In this document: positions 25,636-37,254 of the stretch, one piece after another
Numbering within the stretch: position 1 is the stretch's first letter
Layout: each line of letters opens with the position of its first letter
Origin: Trichoderma breve
Taxonomy: Eukaryota; Ascomycota; Sordariomycetes; Hypocreales; Hypocreaceae
Reading direction: 5' to 3'
DNA: 64,000 nt
NCBI RefSeq assembly: GCF_028502605.1
Contig: NC_079235.1
Coordinates: 2,790,001-2,854,000, forward strand
The notes under the pieces: model-generated
The model's input: only the letters and a program-made list of their open reading frames with translations
Told to the model about the DNA's origin: nothing
Database searches by the model: none
Made by a program: the position numbers and the translations under genes

Positions 25636-28600
25636 CTAGCCGCCAAAATTCATCTTCAATGTAATGGTTGGCTGTGAAGCTTCACTTGAAAGTGACTTGT
25701 CTGCAGCTCCGGCCGCCGGCCGACCCGATCGGATCACTTCCTCGAGGAATGCCCGCTGACCACTGCTCAGGCCGCCGACAATGGCTCTGAACGCCCCTTG
25801 GTCCACAGCTGCCAGCTCCAGGAGGCGTGTGCTTGTCTCTGCATAAACCTCCTCGCCCTCTCCCGTAGCTCTGGCCATGAGAGCCGGAATGATCAATGAC
25901 ATGGCGGCAGTGACACGATCAGGCTTTACCGACCTTACATACAAGCACAGAGTGTGACTGACGAGTGATCGAGTTCGCTCAGGATCCTCAGGCTCCACAT
26001 TCGTCACAAAGGCCAAGAGTCGTGGGAAGAGATAGCGGGCGATGCTGACATCTGCTGCAGAAGGCGCCCCTTGCAGCAGTAGTGATCGTATGCAATTGGC
26101 TGCTATTTTGGCCGTCTTGAAACAAACACAAGGGGGGTTAGTACGTGGGCTGGCGTCAAGCATAGTGAGAGTGAGGGTTGGGGTTGACGAGAGTGTGAGG
26201 GAGGAGTAGAGTTTTGGGTGGGGTTAGATAAAACATACCATTCGATCTGTGAGGCAGTCTACGACCTCATCTAGATAGCGTGCGACAAGGGGTTCAGTGG
26301 CAGGCAGTTGATTCGTGCCACTTGTAAGAAGAATTGTGGTGGCTAGCAGGCTGTTCTTGACAGACGTTAGGGAAGTCGGCGCCTCCCGCTTTTGCGCGTT
26401 GAGGTAGATGGACAGGAAGCGCCGGAGACAACCTTGCAGCTGGATGTCGGTGGCCGAAGGCCCTTCGGCCGAGTCTCTCCTCGACCTGGACATGCTGGCG
26501 ACGAATCGCTTCAGTATGGCAAGCGATTGTGGCACAATGAGTTCCTGACAGCCGGGCGTAGCGAGGATCGTAGCGAAAATGTGAATTATGCACGCGTGCA
26601 GGTCCGTCTTGATGATTGATGGGAACACCTCAGCGGCATCTACAATGGCGTTGAGCGCGGTGCTAATCAGCATAATGGCCTCCCCGTTCATTTGGTGTCG
26701 TGCCGGCGCGTTGCCCTCAGACAGACCCGGTAAGATGCCAGACAAGACGAGGACGATGATCCTCGTCAGTTCGAATAATTGGTCAATGTCCTCGGAGAGA
26801 TCGCCGTCGTCATCAGACTGTCTTCGAGCAGAAGGGTGTGTGACACACAAGTCTCTGGCAACCTCGACAATAACGCTCTGGACATCGAGTCCTTCCGTCA
26901 GCACAAGACGGTCAAGAAGATCCATTGTCTCGGAGAATACGTCAGGCCGGTAGATTGCGTGGCCAGTGACGCTAGGGTGCAATATCTTCTTGAGGGCCTG
27001 GAGAATGGCTAGCATTTGCTCCTGTGTAGCCAGCGAGTTGTCTTGCCCGGGCCGGGTGGCCAAAGCCTCGAACGCGAGACCAAAGAGCACGAAGAAGAAG
27101 GCAACCGGCTCGTCTCGGTAGTTGATGCCCGGTACTTTTGTCTGTCCGTTGGTAGATGTCTCGCTTAACTCTTTGCCGTCCAGGGCGTCAAAGACAAATG
27201 CGCTGTCTTGTTCAATCAGACTTGCAATTGCATCGACTAGCTTGAGCCATGCGTCTTGGTAGAAGCGAAGCAACGTCTCGCGATTCAATGCTGCGTAGAT
27301 TGTGTCCAGGCTGCCCGACAGGGACGGTGGTCCCAGTGTCATTGAAATATCCGGCTCAAACCGAAGACGAGCAAATTCTCGGAGCGCCTCCAACCAGAGG
27401 GGCGTCAGCTTGCCAATGTGCGGCTTGAGAACGTCCAGTAGATACCGCTGTTCGGTGCTGGCCACTTGCAGCTCTGCCCAAGCCGAGAATACGGAGATTT
27501 TGACCATAACCTGGGCATTAGAACTGAGACCCTTCAAGTCACCAATACCCGCATTTTCGTTGTCACTCGAGAAGTTCTCTAGAGCATTCACAAGTGTCTT
27601 TAGGATACGGCCCATTCGGTCGACGTCAGTGACAATACCTATGGAGATGAAGCTTGCGCAGACGTTGACAGCCTCCGAGGCCAACTCAGGAGATGAATCC
27701 GCCGCAAATGCCGGTGTCAGGGCAGAGCTGATTTGGGCCTGGTACTGCTCTAGCAGCATTGCTTCTTCAAAGTCTGGGTCTGGTGTCTTGCCAAACATCT
27801 TGAGGACTGTGCCGATAATCTTGAGACCCCAGATTCGCAACTCCAAGACGCCCGATGTCGACGCAGAAAAGGCCATGCGAACGACATCCGCAATCTTGTT
27901 TTGCAGTGCAAGCTGAGCCTTAGATTCACCATTTGCTGCCACATCCTTGGCGATAATGGCAAATATGTCGTGGATACAGCTCATGGCAAACGTCGTTACT
28001 TGCCAGCGCAGAGGCTCTGCTTCCGCTGCTGTCTCGGCCTTGTCTTCCTTTGCATCTGTCGAAGCGGCGGCAAACCCTGCGGCTTCTTCATCTCGTAAGT
28101 CAGGCAGCCCGCCTCTCGTAGACTTGTTCACATCCTTCTCTTCCTCTGGCTTAGCTCTCGTCATTTTTAAAACAGCCTGGAAGCGCTGAAGCCATAAAGA
28201 GGTCTCGCTCAGAGCTGTCTGATGTAGCCAATTTCGAATGATGTTTCGAATACCGTCATGAGATGGGTCAGCATCCAGCACCAGCCATAGTCGGTCCTCG
28301 AATCCTTTCTCTGCTTCTCGTAGAACGTCTCGAGGGTCTCGTTTCATGATGTTGTACAATCCATCCACGGCTATGTCCCGTAGGGTTGCGTGTTCGGATG
28401 AGAGATACTTCTGCAGCACTTTGACGTAGTCTCCAAAATGCATCTGTCCAGGGGCGTACAAGGATAGATGCTCCAAACAGCCCAACGCGGCCCTTTCAAC
28501 AAAGATGTCGTGTTCTTCCTGGAACTGCCCAACCAATGTAAAGATGAGCTCTCTTGATTTGTTGGCATCTTGAAGATCAGGACCGAGCACGTTGATAAGC

Positions 28601-31600
28601 GAGTCTACACATCGTGCAATAGCGGCCGTGGTTGACAGTTCCATCTCAAAGTTCATTGTAATGGCCGACGATATTTCGGCATGATGTGTCTCAGAAACGT
28701 AGAGCTGAGCAAGCATTCCCAGAGTGCTCGGCACATAGGTGGCAAAGCTCAACCCGGCAGCATCTGAGGCTAGAGATAATGCCTCAAGAGCCCAATAATG
28801 AACTACCGGATGAGGGTCGTTGCAGAGTGACATCAATATGCCCAGTATTGTCTTCAAGTGATAGCCGGCCGCCATTCCGCCTACCTTGGTTTGGATGGCA
28901 CCCAGAGCCATTGCGCAGCCTGCTCTAGCGCTGGGCTCTCGATTTCCAACAATGGTGTCAACAAGATATTTGATCTCCTGGTTTGTAAATGCATTACCAT
29001 ATACATTGCACAGTCTCGCAACGGCTGCGTAGCCGAGACTGCGGACATATTGGTCAGGGTCGAGAACGAAATCTCTAACGATATCCTGCAATAATCGTTC
29101 AACTGCGATGTTGCCAATATCTCCGGATGGGGAGCCAGTTTCCTTTACGGCAACCCTCATTGTGCAGAGAACTGCTGTTGCAAGGTTGGCGTTGATGGCT
29201 GCTTTGCGGCCCGGGTCTCGTTGGAGAGAGCCCGCAGACGCAAACGTCCTTATCTGCTCGAGGATACTTTCCTGAACCTTGGCTGGGGTAAGCGGAAATG
29301 CGAAAGCAAATAGCTGAATGGCGTTGTTGATGACTTCGGTAGCTGGAGGATCAGGGTCTGTCGTGCCATCATCAATACCGCCAATATACAGCATAGAGGC
29401 ATCGTGCTCTAGACTGCCGCAGACTGGCGATTGCAGTAAGCTATGAATGAAAGCCTCTGAATCACTCTTTTGAATCTTATCTTCCTGTATGGCATTCTCA
29501 TTTTGACCAGGTAGCGGCTTGACATTGAACCCCGACACAAGACCGGTTATGCCAAAGCCTGTGTTATCACCAACGTCCCAAATAGACTCAAAGGTGCCGG
29601 CAGCATTTGCTATCGACGCGCTCAGCGAGTTGGGTGTGTAGTTGTCGGGGTCTGCAAAGAGAGATATCGCGAGTGTCAGCAGATTTGACTGCAAGAGGGC
29701 CTCGCTGCCACCCGCAGGGCTCAAGTTAACCAATTTGATATAGCACTGCAAAACTCTGCGCTGTACCATTCTGTCTAGATCCTGTAGCTGGAGAGCAGGG
29801 GTGAGTCTTTGCGAGATGTCCTCGGTAATCTTCTTCGATGGCAGCGTCTTCAAGAATGCTGTTGTGCTTTGGAGCATGGCCGCAATGCGTTTGGAGACAT
29901 CAACTGTGAGGAGTCGATTGTTGAACTGGAGGAAAGACAGAATGGACCCCAGAGCGCATTCTCTCACGTGTGTGAGGAATGATGCTTCGAGAAGACTCCT
30001 GGCTGAGGTATTATCCTTGGCCAGGGGCTTTGGCAGTGCATTCTTCCAGAGCAAGAGCAGCTGGGACAGATGAATCTTGACAAAGTTTGGACCCAATGAC
30101 ATGAGACCGCCAATGAGAATCCAAGCTACTTGGATTTGCGTGCTCGAAACCCGAAGTTCTGACTGGCTGCTAGATTTAAGCAGATTCGTTGCCATTGTCA
30201 AGACTCGGCTGTTGACATCGAGAGAGCCGTGTAGTGGACGAGAAGGGCTGGCACTTAGAGTGGCAGCTAGTCCATGAGCGAATCCAATGCACCGTCTGGG
30301 AGAGTTGCGCCCCGTTCCTAGCAGAGTTAATTCTCGGCTGAGGCTGTTCATGCAGACCGAGAGACAGGGCAATAGCTGCTGAGGGCATGCGAGAACAAAC
30401 GTCTTCATGCAATGCGACGCAAAAACCTGCACCGAATAGCTCGGGTGCTGGAGAACCTGCAGAAGCCCGTCTCGGCATGACTCTGCAAAACTGTTTGCAG
30501 CGGAACCGAGAGACTTGATTAGCGATGCGACTGCGTTCAGAGCGGTGATAAGGGTGTGCTTTTGAGGCTCTGGTCTTTCAGCCAGGGCCTGGGGATAATT
30601 CTTCAGCACGCCGCTAATCAAAGATTCCGCCGCAGATGTCTGGCCAGATTCGCCCAGAATCTTGCGCCCAATTACATCCTGAATGATTGCATCCACAATC
30701 TTCCTGGATATCAACAAGCGGTAGCGGTTGTTGCTGATGGTTGTGGCGCCAAGAACATCAACGGACAGACTCTCCACTATGCTCAGATAATTGGTCTGTA
30801 CCGTCTTCTCACCGAGCCGTCGGAAGAGTTTACCGTAGCACACTCCAATTGCCGCACGAGTTTTGTTCGTCGTTGCAGCCTTGACATAGTGACCGGCAAA
30901 GATTTTCAGGATATCATGGAACGATAGAGCAAGGTCTTGGCTTCGCCTTGCACCAGGAGCCGGACTCGACGAGCGGGAGGGGATCTCGTCGTCATCTCCC
31001 GCGATGCTAGGGTGCGTGGATGCTCGCTTCAGTTTAGTCTTGGTCTTTTTATTCTTTGCAGCAGCTTCCGCAGCGTTGGACTCTGAATATCCTTGAACCA
31101 AAGCCTCAGCGAAGCAGCTGGCCATAGCGTTCCGAACCTTTGCAGATGATGAATCGGCGGCCTTGAACATGGCCGTCTCCAGCTTGTCGAAATCGGTGGA
31201 ATTCTTAAAGTATGTGGTGTGTTTCACCAAGGCTTTGAGGCATCGGCATGCAGACGTAACAACGAGCGTTCCCTTGTCGCCTGCAGCATGGCTCCTCGCC
31301 TGCTTCCACACATCCCTCGAGATGTATTCATCCATGGACCCTTCGACCATGATGACAATCTTCTCCAAGGCGGTAAACACCGCCGCTCTTATTCCTGCGT
31401 TGCTCGAGGCAGACTTCAGCAGCTTCAGCAGCGTCGTGCATGCCAGCTGGTGCAGCCCAATGGCGCTGTCTCCAGCAGAGGCAAACACATCGCCCAGGCA
31501 GCTAACAGCCGCATGCTTTGCGCGCGTCTCGCCATCCGACTTTGATTTTCCTCCGGCCGCTATCGCAATAAGGTCGTTTATCGTCTCGAACAGCAGCTTC

Positions 31601-31923
31601 CTGTCGCCCTTGCCGAAAATGTGCGCCAAGCAAGCTCCCAGGTTGTTTCTGATGACACGGGACGGCTGCGGGGCGGAGAGGTTGATGATCTGGAATATCT
31701 CGCGCTTGAGATAGAACTGCTGGGCTGTACAGTCGTCCGCCGAAAGCCCCAATACGTGCTTCCTCAGGCCCGAGACAAAGGTGAGCAGGAAGAGATCCTG
31801 CTGCTCGGCGGGCAGTGCTTGAAGCTTGGGGAGATCCAGCTCCGGGTTGGCAGTGGCAGGATCGACGGCGGTGCTGGTCTGCCCACTCGCAGGGGGAGCT
31901 TCGGGCTCCTGGCTCGACGACAT
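25636..31923 (-). CDS. LAA1: LAA1/HEATR5-like HEAT-repeat protein (AP-1 accessory protein)
   Basis: Two exons, 31,923-26,239 and 26,115-25,636, give about 2,054 aa, matching the size of yeast Laa1 (about 2,014) and human HEATR5 proteins (about 2,050-2,070). The 123-bp intron has donor GTATGT, a perfect TACTAAC branch point and an AAG acceptor, and joins in phase 0. The protein is alpha-helical throughout with HEAT-like repeats and a conserved N-terminal block (LPKLQALPAEQQDLFLLTFV, then PSRVIRNNLGACLAHIFGKG). A charged low-complexity insert (NKKTKTKLKRASTHPS) lies near residue 300. Laa1/HEATR5 proteins bind the AP-1 clathrin adaptor and help its membrane recruitment and trafficking between trans-Golgi and endosomes; that role is inferred by family. 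The gene is divergent from the TACO1-like gene with a 369-bp gap. Confidence 0.9.
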
Positions 31924-32292
31924 GGCGAAAATCCGGCGTCGTCAGAGTGGCCCCGTCTGGTCGTGTATTTATTCTATGATGCCTCGTCTAGTCTCGTATC
32001 GTCTCGTCTTCGTAATGATGTCTTTGATAGGGGGATGGCCAGCTATCCAAGTATGATGATGGGCATCGACACTAGCGGTGGTGCAATGGCCAATCAGCAG
32101 GCCGCTGTGGCCCTGGATGGGCAGCCTTCCGCCCCAAGCTTCAGGGAAGATTATTAACCCGGCGCATTCCAGGAACATGCCATATTGAATGCCTCAAATT
32201 GAAGCCTCGAAGAAGACAAAAAAAGATATTGTAAGGCTTTGAAGCAGCTGGGCGGATTTTTGTTTCGTTGTTTATTACTGAGAAGCGTTACA
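31924..32292. promoter_or_regulatory. Shared divergent promoter of the LAA1-like and TACO1-like genes
   Basis: Only 369 bp separate the two start codons, which point away from each other, so both promoters must lie here. The LAA1 side has a run of TCTCGT/TCGTC units (TCTAGTCTCGTATCGTCTCGTC, 31,988-32,009). No clear TATA box is visible. Bidirectional control is inferred from spacing alone. Confidence 0.55.
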
Positions 32293-33327
32293 ATGAATCC
32301 TGCAAGGTCCTTCTCGTTCGCGAGAAAGTCTCTTCTGTCTCCCGGCAGTGTTTTATGCCCGTCATGTTCAAGGTCATTTGGAGTAACGGCGTCTCAGTAC
32401 GCTGGACATAACAAATGGTCTAAAACGAAGCACATCAAGGCGGTGACAGACAAAAAGAAGATGACTGAGCGGGTTTCATTTACAAAGCTTATCACCATGT
32501 ACTCTAAGAGTGAGTAACGCCAAGTTCCCCCTCACTAGCTCTCAGACGGCTCCATCTGACATTTGATATGCAAAGTGTATGGTGAGGATGTCAGGTTCAA
32601 TCCACAGCTAGCAAATGCGGTTGCGGCAGCAACAAAAGGTATGAACAACTTAAAACTCATTGCTCTCTCCACCCATAGACAAAAAAAAGGTATTCCTCTA
32701 ATACGTAAATTAGCAAGCGTCCCAAAGTCATTAATCGAAGGGGCCATTGCGCGAGGCCAGGGCCGCTCTGCAACCGGCGCACAGCTTGAGCCCATGACCA
32801 TGGAGATTCTCATGCCGCCCAATATTGCTCTAGTTGCTGATATTGAGACGGATAACAAAACACGCAGCTTGCACGACCTCAAGTTTGTAGTCAAAAAGGC
32901 CGGTGGTCTTGTGGGATCAACAGCCTTTTACTTCTCAAGACGCGGGCGTGCGGTGTTTAAACCTAGGGATGATGGCCCATCTCTAACAGACGTCCTAGAG
33001 GAGGCAATTGAGCACGAGGGTACTGAAGATGTTGAAGAGCACCCTGACGGCGGGTACTTGATTTGGACGGAGCCATCCAAGCTCATGGCCATCACCGAGG
33101 CCATTTCAAAGCGGTTTGAGCTCGAGGTTGTCGAGTCCGAGATCATGTGGGCTGCGAATGAAGACACCAAGGCCGACGTCGACTCGGCTGACTTGGTGGA
33201 AAGCTTGAATACTTTGCTTTCCGGCCTTAGGGAATATACCGAAGTCAGAGCACTCTTCGCCAACATTCGCCAAGGCACCATCACAGATGACGAATGGGAC
33301 AAGTTGGAGAGGCATATTGATATATAA
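32293..33327 (+). CDS. TACO1/YebC-family mitochondrial translation activator
   Basis: Three exons, 32,293-32,509, 32,576-32,638 and 32,714-33,327, give 297 aa. The family hallmark AGHNKWSKTKHIKA lies near residue 38, followed by NPQLANAVAAATKASVPKS and IEGAIARGQG across the intron joins, which fixes the splice sites. The first roughly 35 residues are Arg/Ser-rich without acidic residues and look like a mitochondrial presequence. TACO1 proteins bind mitoribosome or mRNA and support translation of mitochondrial COX1; the role here is inferred. Introns are 66 and 75 bp. The second is divisible by three and contains no stop, so it could be missed or retained without frameshift. Start is the ATG at 32,293; the in-frame sequence upstream has only a TTG. 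Confidence 0.9.
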
Positions 33328-33558
33328 ACCGCATCATAAACACAAGTCGTATACTGTACAAAAATCACCCCGAGCTATTAGAGTTGAATTTTTCCTATTC
33401 CAATCCCCTTTTTCTTCAGCCTGAACGCCGATCATGCATTTTGTCCTGTTGTCGCCAATAGCGCCCATCCACATAAATTTGATATAATACAGTCCATTCC
33501 CTCTTCATTTGATTGCAAGCGTCCTCATCGTTGAATGTAATGGCATATTCAAGCACCA

Positions 33559-33894
33559 TTAAGAGCTGCTCTCGTTCCTCTGGGCCTGCTGGGCCTGCTG
33601 TCGCTGCTTCTCCTCCAAGAGAGCCTGTCGCAACTTCTGTCGCGCCACGATTCTCTCGTACTCCGCCTTGACTTCCTCTCTATCCTGCGGTAACTTGTTG
33701 CATTCCTCAGGCTTCGGCCAGAAGTCGTTCACAGTGAAGCGATTATCCAGGTTCGTTCCGAAATAGTACATGATCCCGATGGGGAAAAGCAGGTAGGTAC
33801 CGAACTGTTCCGGAGAGGACTAGAGTCAGGAATCGTCGTCACAGCTGGCGGCAAGGAAGCTTACCTTGAAGACTTCGAGATTAAGGCCACCCAT
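33559..33894 (-). CDS. PET100: PET100-like cytochrome c oxidase assembly factor
   Basis: Two exons, 33,894-33,865 (MGGLNLEVFK) and 33,804-33,559, give 91 aa. The 60-bp intron has donor GTAAGC, a CTGAC branch point and CAG acceptor, phase 0. The protein has the Pet100 plan: a tiny N-terminus, one hydrophobic segment (FGTYLLFPIGIMYYFG), then a conserved N-D-x-W-P stretch (RFTVNDFWPKPEE) and a highly charged Gln/Glu/Arg-rich helical tail. PET100 is a small inner-membrane chaperone that brings subunits together during cytochrome oxidase assembly. The first exon is only ten codons, so simple predictions would start at the internal Met (33,771) and lose the membrane segment. It is convergent with the TACO1-like gene (231 bp between stops). 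Confidence 0.87.
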
Positions 33895-34498
33895 GTTGAA
33901 TAACAGTTGCTATTTGTCGAGATACTGGTTGGTCAATGCGTGGGAACGTCAATCTCGGAAACTAGACGCTGTTGGATGACGAGAAGTTCGCCAAGATGCG
34001 TTTACACCATAACCTCGATAAAGCGGTAGCTGTTGAACCCCGCCAACTCCAACCCCCACACCTCACACCACACATTGTCTACCAGAATCAGCTGATGGTA
34101 GATCTGGCCCGGGGGCTGTTTATTTACTGTTACATTAAGCACCGCATCAATCAAGAAAATAGTACAGTATCAAATCCCATATGTGTTTACCAGGGCTTAT
34201 CCAGACTATGACTATGCGTATACACTTTTGATCGCCAACGAACAAAAATAGGTGTTTGGTAAATGATGTTTATAATATAACGTCGCCTGGACAGGAGGCC
34301 ATCCCCAACCGTGCTCATTCTCTCATGAACAAATAACAATACCACATGAATCCTCGCAAAAATACAACGCCGTCGAGATTTCCAGTTCCTTAGAATCCAA
34401 AACCCGTACCCACAAAGCTTTATGGTAAGCTGAGATAGGAGACCCAACCCTCCCCCGGAGACAAAGACGCCAGTAAGTTCCGTATACCAAGAAGCGCA

Positions 34499-36421
34499 TC
34501 ACTGAGCGGCTCCATTCCTTTCCCTTTCTGCCTGTGCTTCCTCCATCATGAAACGCTCAGTGAAACTCCGAGGCGTCCCTGTAAAGCCAGGCTGGACAAC
34601 ACTAGCACGGAAGCTGCTGAGGTCTCCCTCATCCATTCCGCTTCGACCGTCTAGGCCGCCCACAAAAGTATTAAATTGGCCCAACGAGGCCGCCCTCGCA
34701 TGTACCTCTGGGTTGCGAACAACAGGCATGATGACCGGACGGCCTTTGTATGATCCAAGAGACCCAGGCTGAAATCTAGACACGGTGGACATGGCATTCT
34801 CTGGTCTGGGCCGGGCGATGGAGACTGCCGGTGAGGTTGAATAGAGGGTTGGCTGGCTAGGTCGATCCATATTTGGCACGTCGTCCTGAGATTCGTCGTC
34901 GGAAGAGTCTTCCTCATCTTGCGGGGGAGGCGGCCTTTCGCGGGGTTTTGGTGGAGCACTCAGACCGCCAGGTTCGAACTCAAACATATCGTCGTCGTCG
35001 CCATAATCGTCCACGCTCTCATCTTCCACAGTAGCTGGGATTCTGCTCTCATTGGGGTTGCTGGAGTGGCTGGGACTGAGGTGTGGCTTGTCTTGCGTAG
35101 ATGTCGCAGTTATGAGTCCAAGTCCATTGCTCACTCTTGCTGCCGGCAATTGGGCGACTGGAGCCGACGCAGGCTTCTGGGCGGCAGAAGTTTTGCGCTT
35201 GCCCATGGCGAGATATTCGTCCTCGTCGTCTGAAGAGTCATCAGCATCCTTGCCGTTTTCTGATCCGCGATTGTTGACGTCATTGGATACGATAGATGTC
35301 GCATTACCCCCATGCACAACTCTCACTGAAGGAGTGTCTATTCTTGAATGATTCGCTGTAGATGTGGACTGCTCGATAGACCTGGGATTCTCCAGGGTTG
35401 GCGTACTCGTACCGTCTTGCTCAGACTTGGGCCTGTCCGAGTTAGGATTGACGACGGTCCAAATAGTACCTTCCTCTGCCGGCGCCCTAGACAAAGCTCT
35501 CAGCGCCTCGGTAGAAGAGCTCTTCCGAACTGGGGGCTCCCACTCGTCAATGTCGTCGCCTAGTATCATGTCGGAAGCAATTGGCTCGTCTTCCAGCGCT
35601 AGTTCCGATACAGCGGGAGTTATGAATTCCACCTGCTGGGGCGATGACGTAGGCAGAACCTCTGAACCCATGAACTCGAACCGGACTCGCCTTGGGCTCT
35701 GGGGAGGTTTGGATATACTAGACGAACGTCGCAGAGCACTTCGTCTAGTCTTGGAGTCGCTCTTATCCGAGTTGACAGACGAGGTTGACTCCTCGGTGGT
35801 GGTCCTGACGAGGCGGTGCGCCTCGGCTGGAGCCTGAGCGTCTGCCGGAACCTCGCTGTTGCCTGTGGTTATAAGGCCACCATCCACGGTGATACCATGG
35901 TCCGTGGCAGTGCCATTGTCGACCTCTGGTGGTGCCATTACAGGCAGCAATGGGAAGGCGAGTGCCGTCTGTGTCGAGGTTGTTGTGCCCGTCGAGACGA
36001 CAGTCGAGGTGGCAACAGGTCTGCGATCGTGTGGAGGGGAGCTGTCCAGCAGGGGCAGGTAGCTTGGCGTAAAGAGACCCTGCAACTCCGTCTCCCGCTC
36101 GCGCGAGCTGCTATTGGGAGCCGGAGCCTCGATACGAGCAGCAACCTCAGGCGTCGGAGCCTGTTGGAATGCAGCCGGGTCAGGTGGTTGTGAGTCAGCG
36201 GCCTCCAGCTCGGGTTCCAGCTCGGGGCGGAGTGTCGGGTAGTTGGCAAAGGAAGGCGAAATGGCCTGCTGGATGCTGGTAGCGACGCTGGGGTTGACGC
36301 CGGTGAGAAGGTCGTGGTAGTAGCGCTGGAAGTCGGAGACCAGGTCGTAGCGGTAGGCAAGCATCTTGCCCTCCAAGTCATCCAGCTTGGTGTGGAGGCT
36401 GCTGAGCAACGTCGCCTCCAT
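34499..36421 (-). CDS. Conserved-looking hypothetical protein, acidic and Ser/Pro-rich
   Basis: Single-exon gene of 640 aa; I do not recognise the family. The first about 60 residues are compact and helical (LHTKLDDLEGKMLAYRYDLV, SDFQRYYHDLLTGV) and look like a coiled coil or small helical domain. The middle 450 residues are low-complexity and probably disordered, with several acidic runs (DDSSDDEDEY, DDYGDDDDMFEFEPG, DEEDSSDDESQDD) and likely phosphosites. The last 90 residues are ordered-looking again (GRPVIMPVVRNPEVHARAAS, GTPRSFTERFMMEEAQAERE). This pattern of conserved ends and a disordered middle suggests a scaffold or adaptor, but no function is claimed. Start is the first ATG (36,421); a TTG lies three codons upstream. 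The gene is divergent from the CFIm25 gene. Confidence 0.75.
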   Translation of the reverse strand: MEATLLSSLHTKLDDLEGKMLAYRYDLVSDFQRYYHDLLTGVNPSVATSIQQAISPSFANYPTLRPELEPELEAADSQPPDPAAFQQAPTPEVAARIEAPAPNSSSRERETELQGLFTPSYLPLLDSSPPHDRRPVATSTVVSTGTTTSTQTALAFPLLPVMAPPEVDNGTATDHGITVDGGLITTGNSEVPADAQAPAEAHRLVRTTTEESTSSVNSDKSDSKTRRSALRRSSSISKPPQSPRRVRFEFMGSEVLPTSSPQQVEFITPAVSELALEDEPIASDMILGDDIDEWEPPVRKSSSTEALRALSRAPAEEGTIWTVVNPNSDRPKSEQDGTSTPTLENPRSIEQSTSTANHSRIDTPSVRVVHGGNATSIVSNDVNNRGSENGKDADDSSDDEDEYLAMGKRKTSAAQKPASAPVAQLPAARVSNGLGLITATSTQDKPHLSPSHSSNPNESRIPATVEDESVDDYGDDDDMFEFEPGGLSAPPKPRERPPPPQDEEDSSDDESQDDVPNMDRPSQPTLYSTSPAVSIARPRPENAMSTVSRFQPGSLGSYKGRPVIMPVVRNPEVHARAASLGQFNTFVGGLDGRSGMDEGDLSSFRASVVQPGFTGTPRSFTERFMMEEAQAERERNGAAQ

Positions 36422-36940
36422 GGCTAACAAGAGGCTGCAAGCGGACTGGAGCGTGTCAATGGCCTTGATCTGCGCATGACGCTAGGCAGGGCGGGGATCA
36501 AAGGCGGCCGCTGGTTTGGAGCCGACAAACTCTATGCACTGGCCAGAAAAAGAATCGGTTTGAGTTCCGTCGTTGCAGACGAGATTGAAAAGCACGGCCA
36601 GGTGCATGTAGATCTGGGCAGCGAACAAGTGGGTTAACTACATGTATGGGCATTTACATAGCGCGGCCTCTTCCCCCACCCTCCGACCTGCCCGTGACCC
36701 TGTCTATCTACGCAAATATTATTCTCGTTGTTTTTCATCCTGCATCTCGACATTTCTTCCTCAAGCCCTGTCTAGGATATGACCAAAACCCTCGTCTTAA
36801 GGTAATCGACACTGTCTGCAAGGTTTGGCCTCCGAGAAAGCTGGGCGACGTTGGGCGTTTTGATCCGTTGCGTTGAGGGGGGCTTACGCTAGGCAGATAT
36901 TAGGTTGGCAATTCAATCGGATATCGTCAAGCCATCGCAC

Positions 36941-36961
36941 CAACCACGCCGCGTGGTTGGA
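36941..36961. repeat. Perfect 9-bp inverted repeat with 3-bp spacer
   Basis: CCAACCACG, spacer CCG, CGTGGTTGG. It could form a stable hairpin or be a palindromic site for a dimeric DNA-binding protein. No protein is assigned. Confidence 0.85.
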
Positions 36962-37226
36962 GCGACTTGATTGTTTGCCTGTCATGCCATGGTTGATAGG
37001 CGCCTTGAGCAGCAGCAAATCAGCAATGCGGCCTGCTAGTGCCCGCCATCTGCGGTGAAAGGGAAAAGCCTTGGTTTTTTGGTAACTCTTCCACGGCTTT
37101 GGCAAGCAGCTTGCCCGGCATGTCTGGATGTGGCAGACCACCATTTCGGACCCCGGATATTCCAGGCTGCTTCCAGACCACCAGAGGCCTGAGCCAAGCC
37201 CTCCGTGCCCCCAACAAGGCCTGAGG

Positions 37227-37254
37227 AGCGTGGGCAAGCGTGGGCAAGCGTGGG
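37227..37254. repeat. 10-bp tandem AGCGTGGGCA, 2.8 copies
   Basis: Two full copies and a partial third in intergenic DNA. Confidence 0.8.

Noticed and set aside
26294..31714. Open frames of 60-200 codons on both strands inside the LAA1-like gene
   Set aside because: They are shadows of the long minus-strand coding frame.
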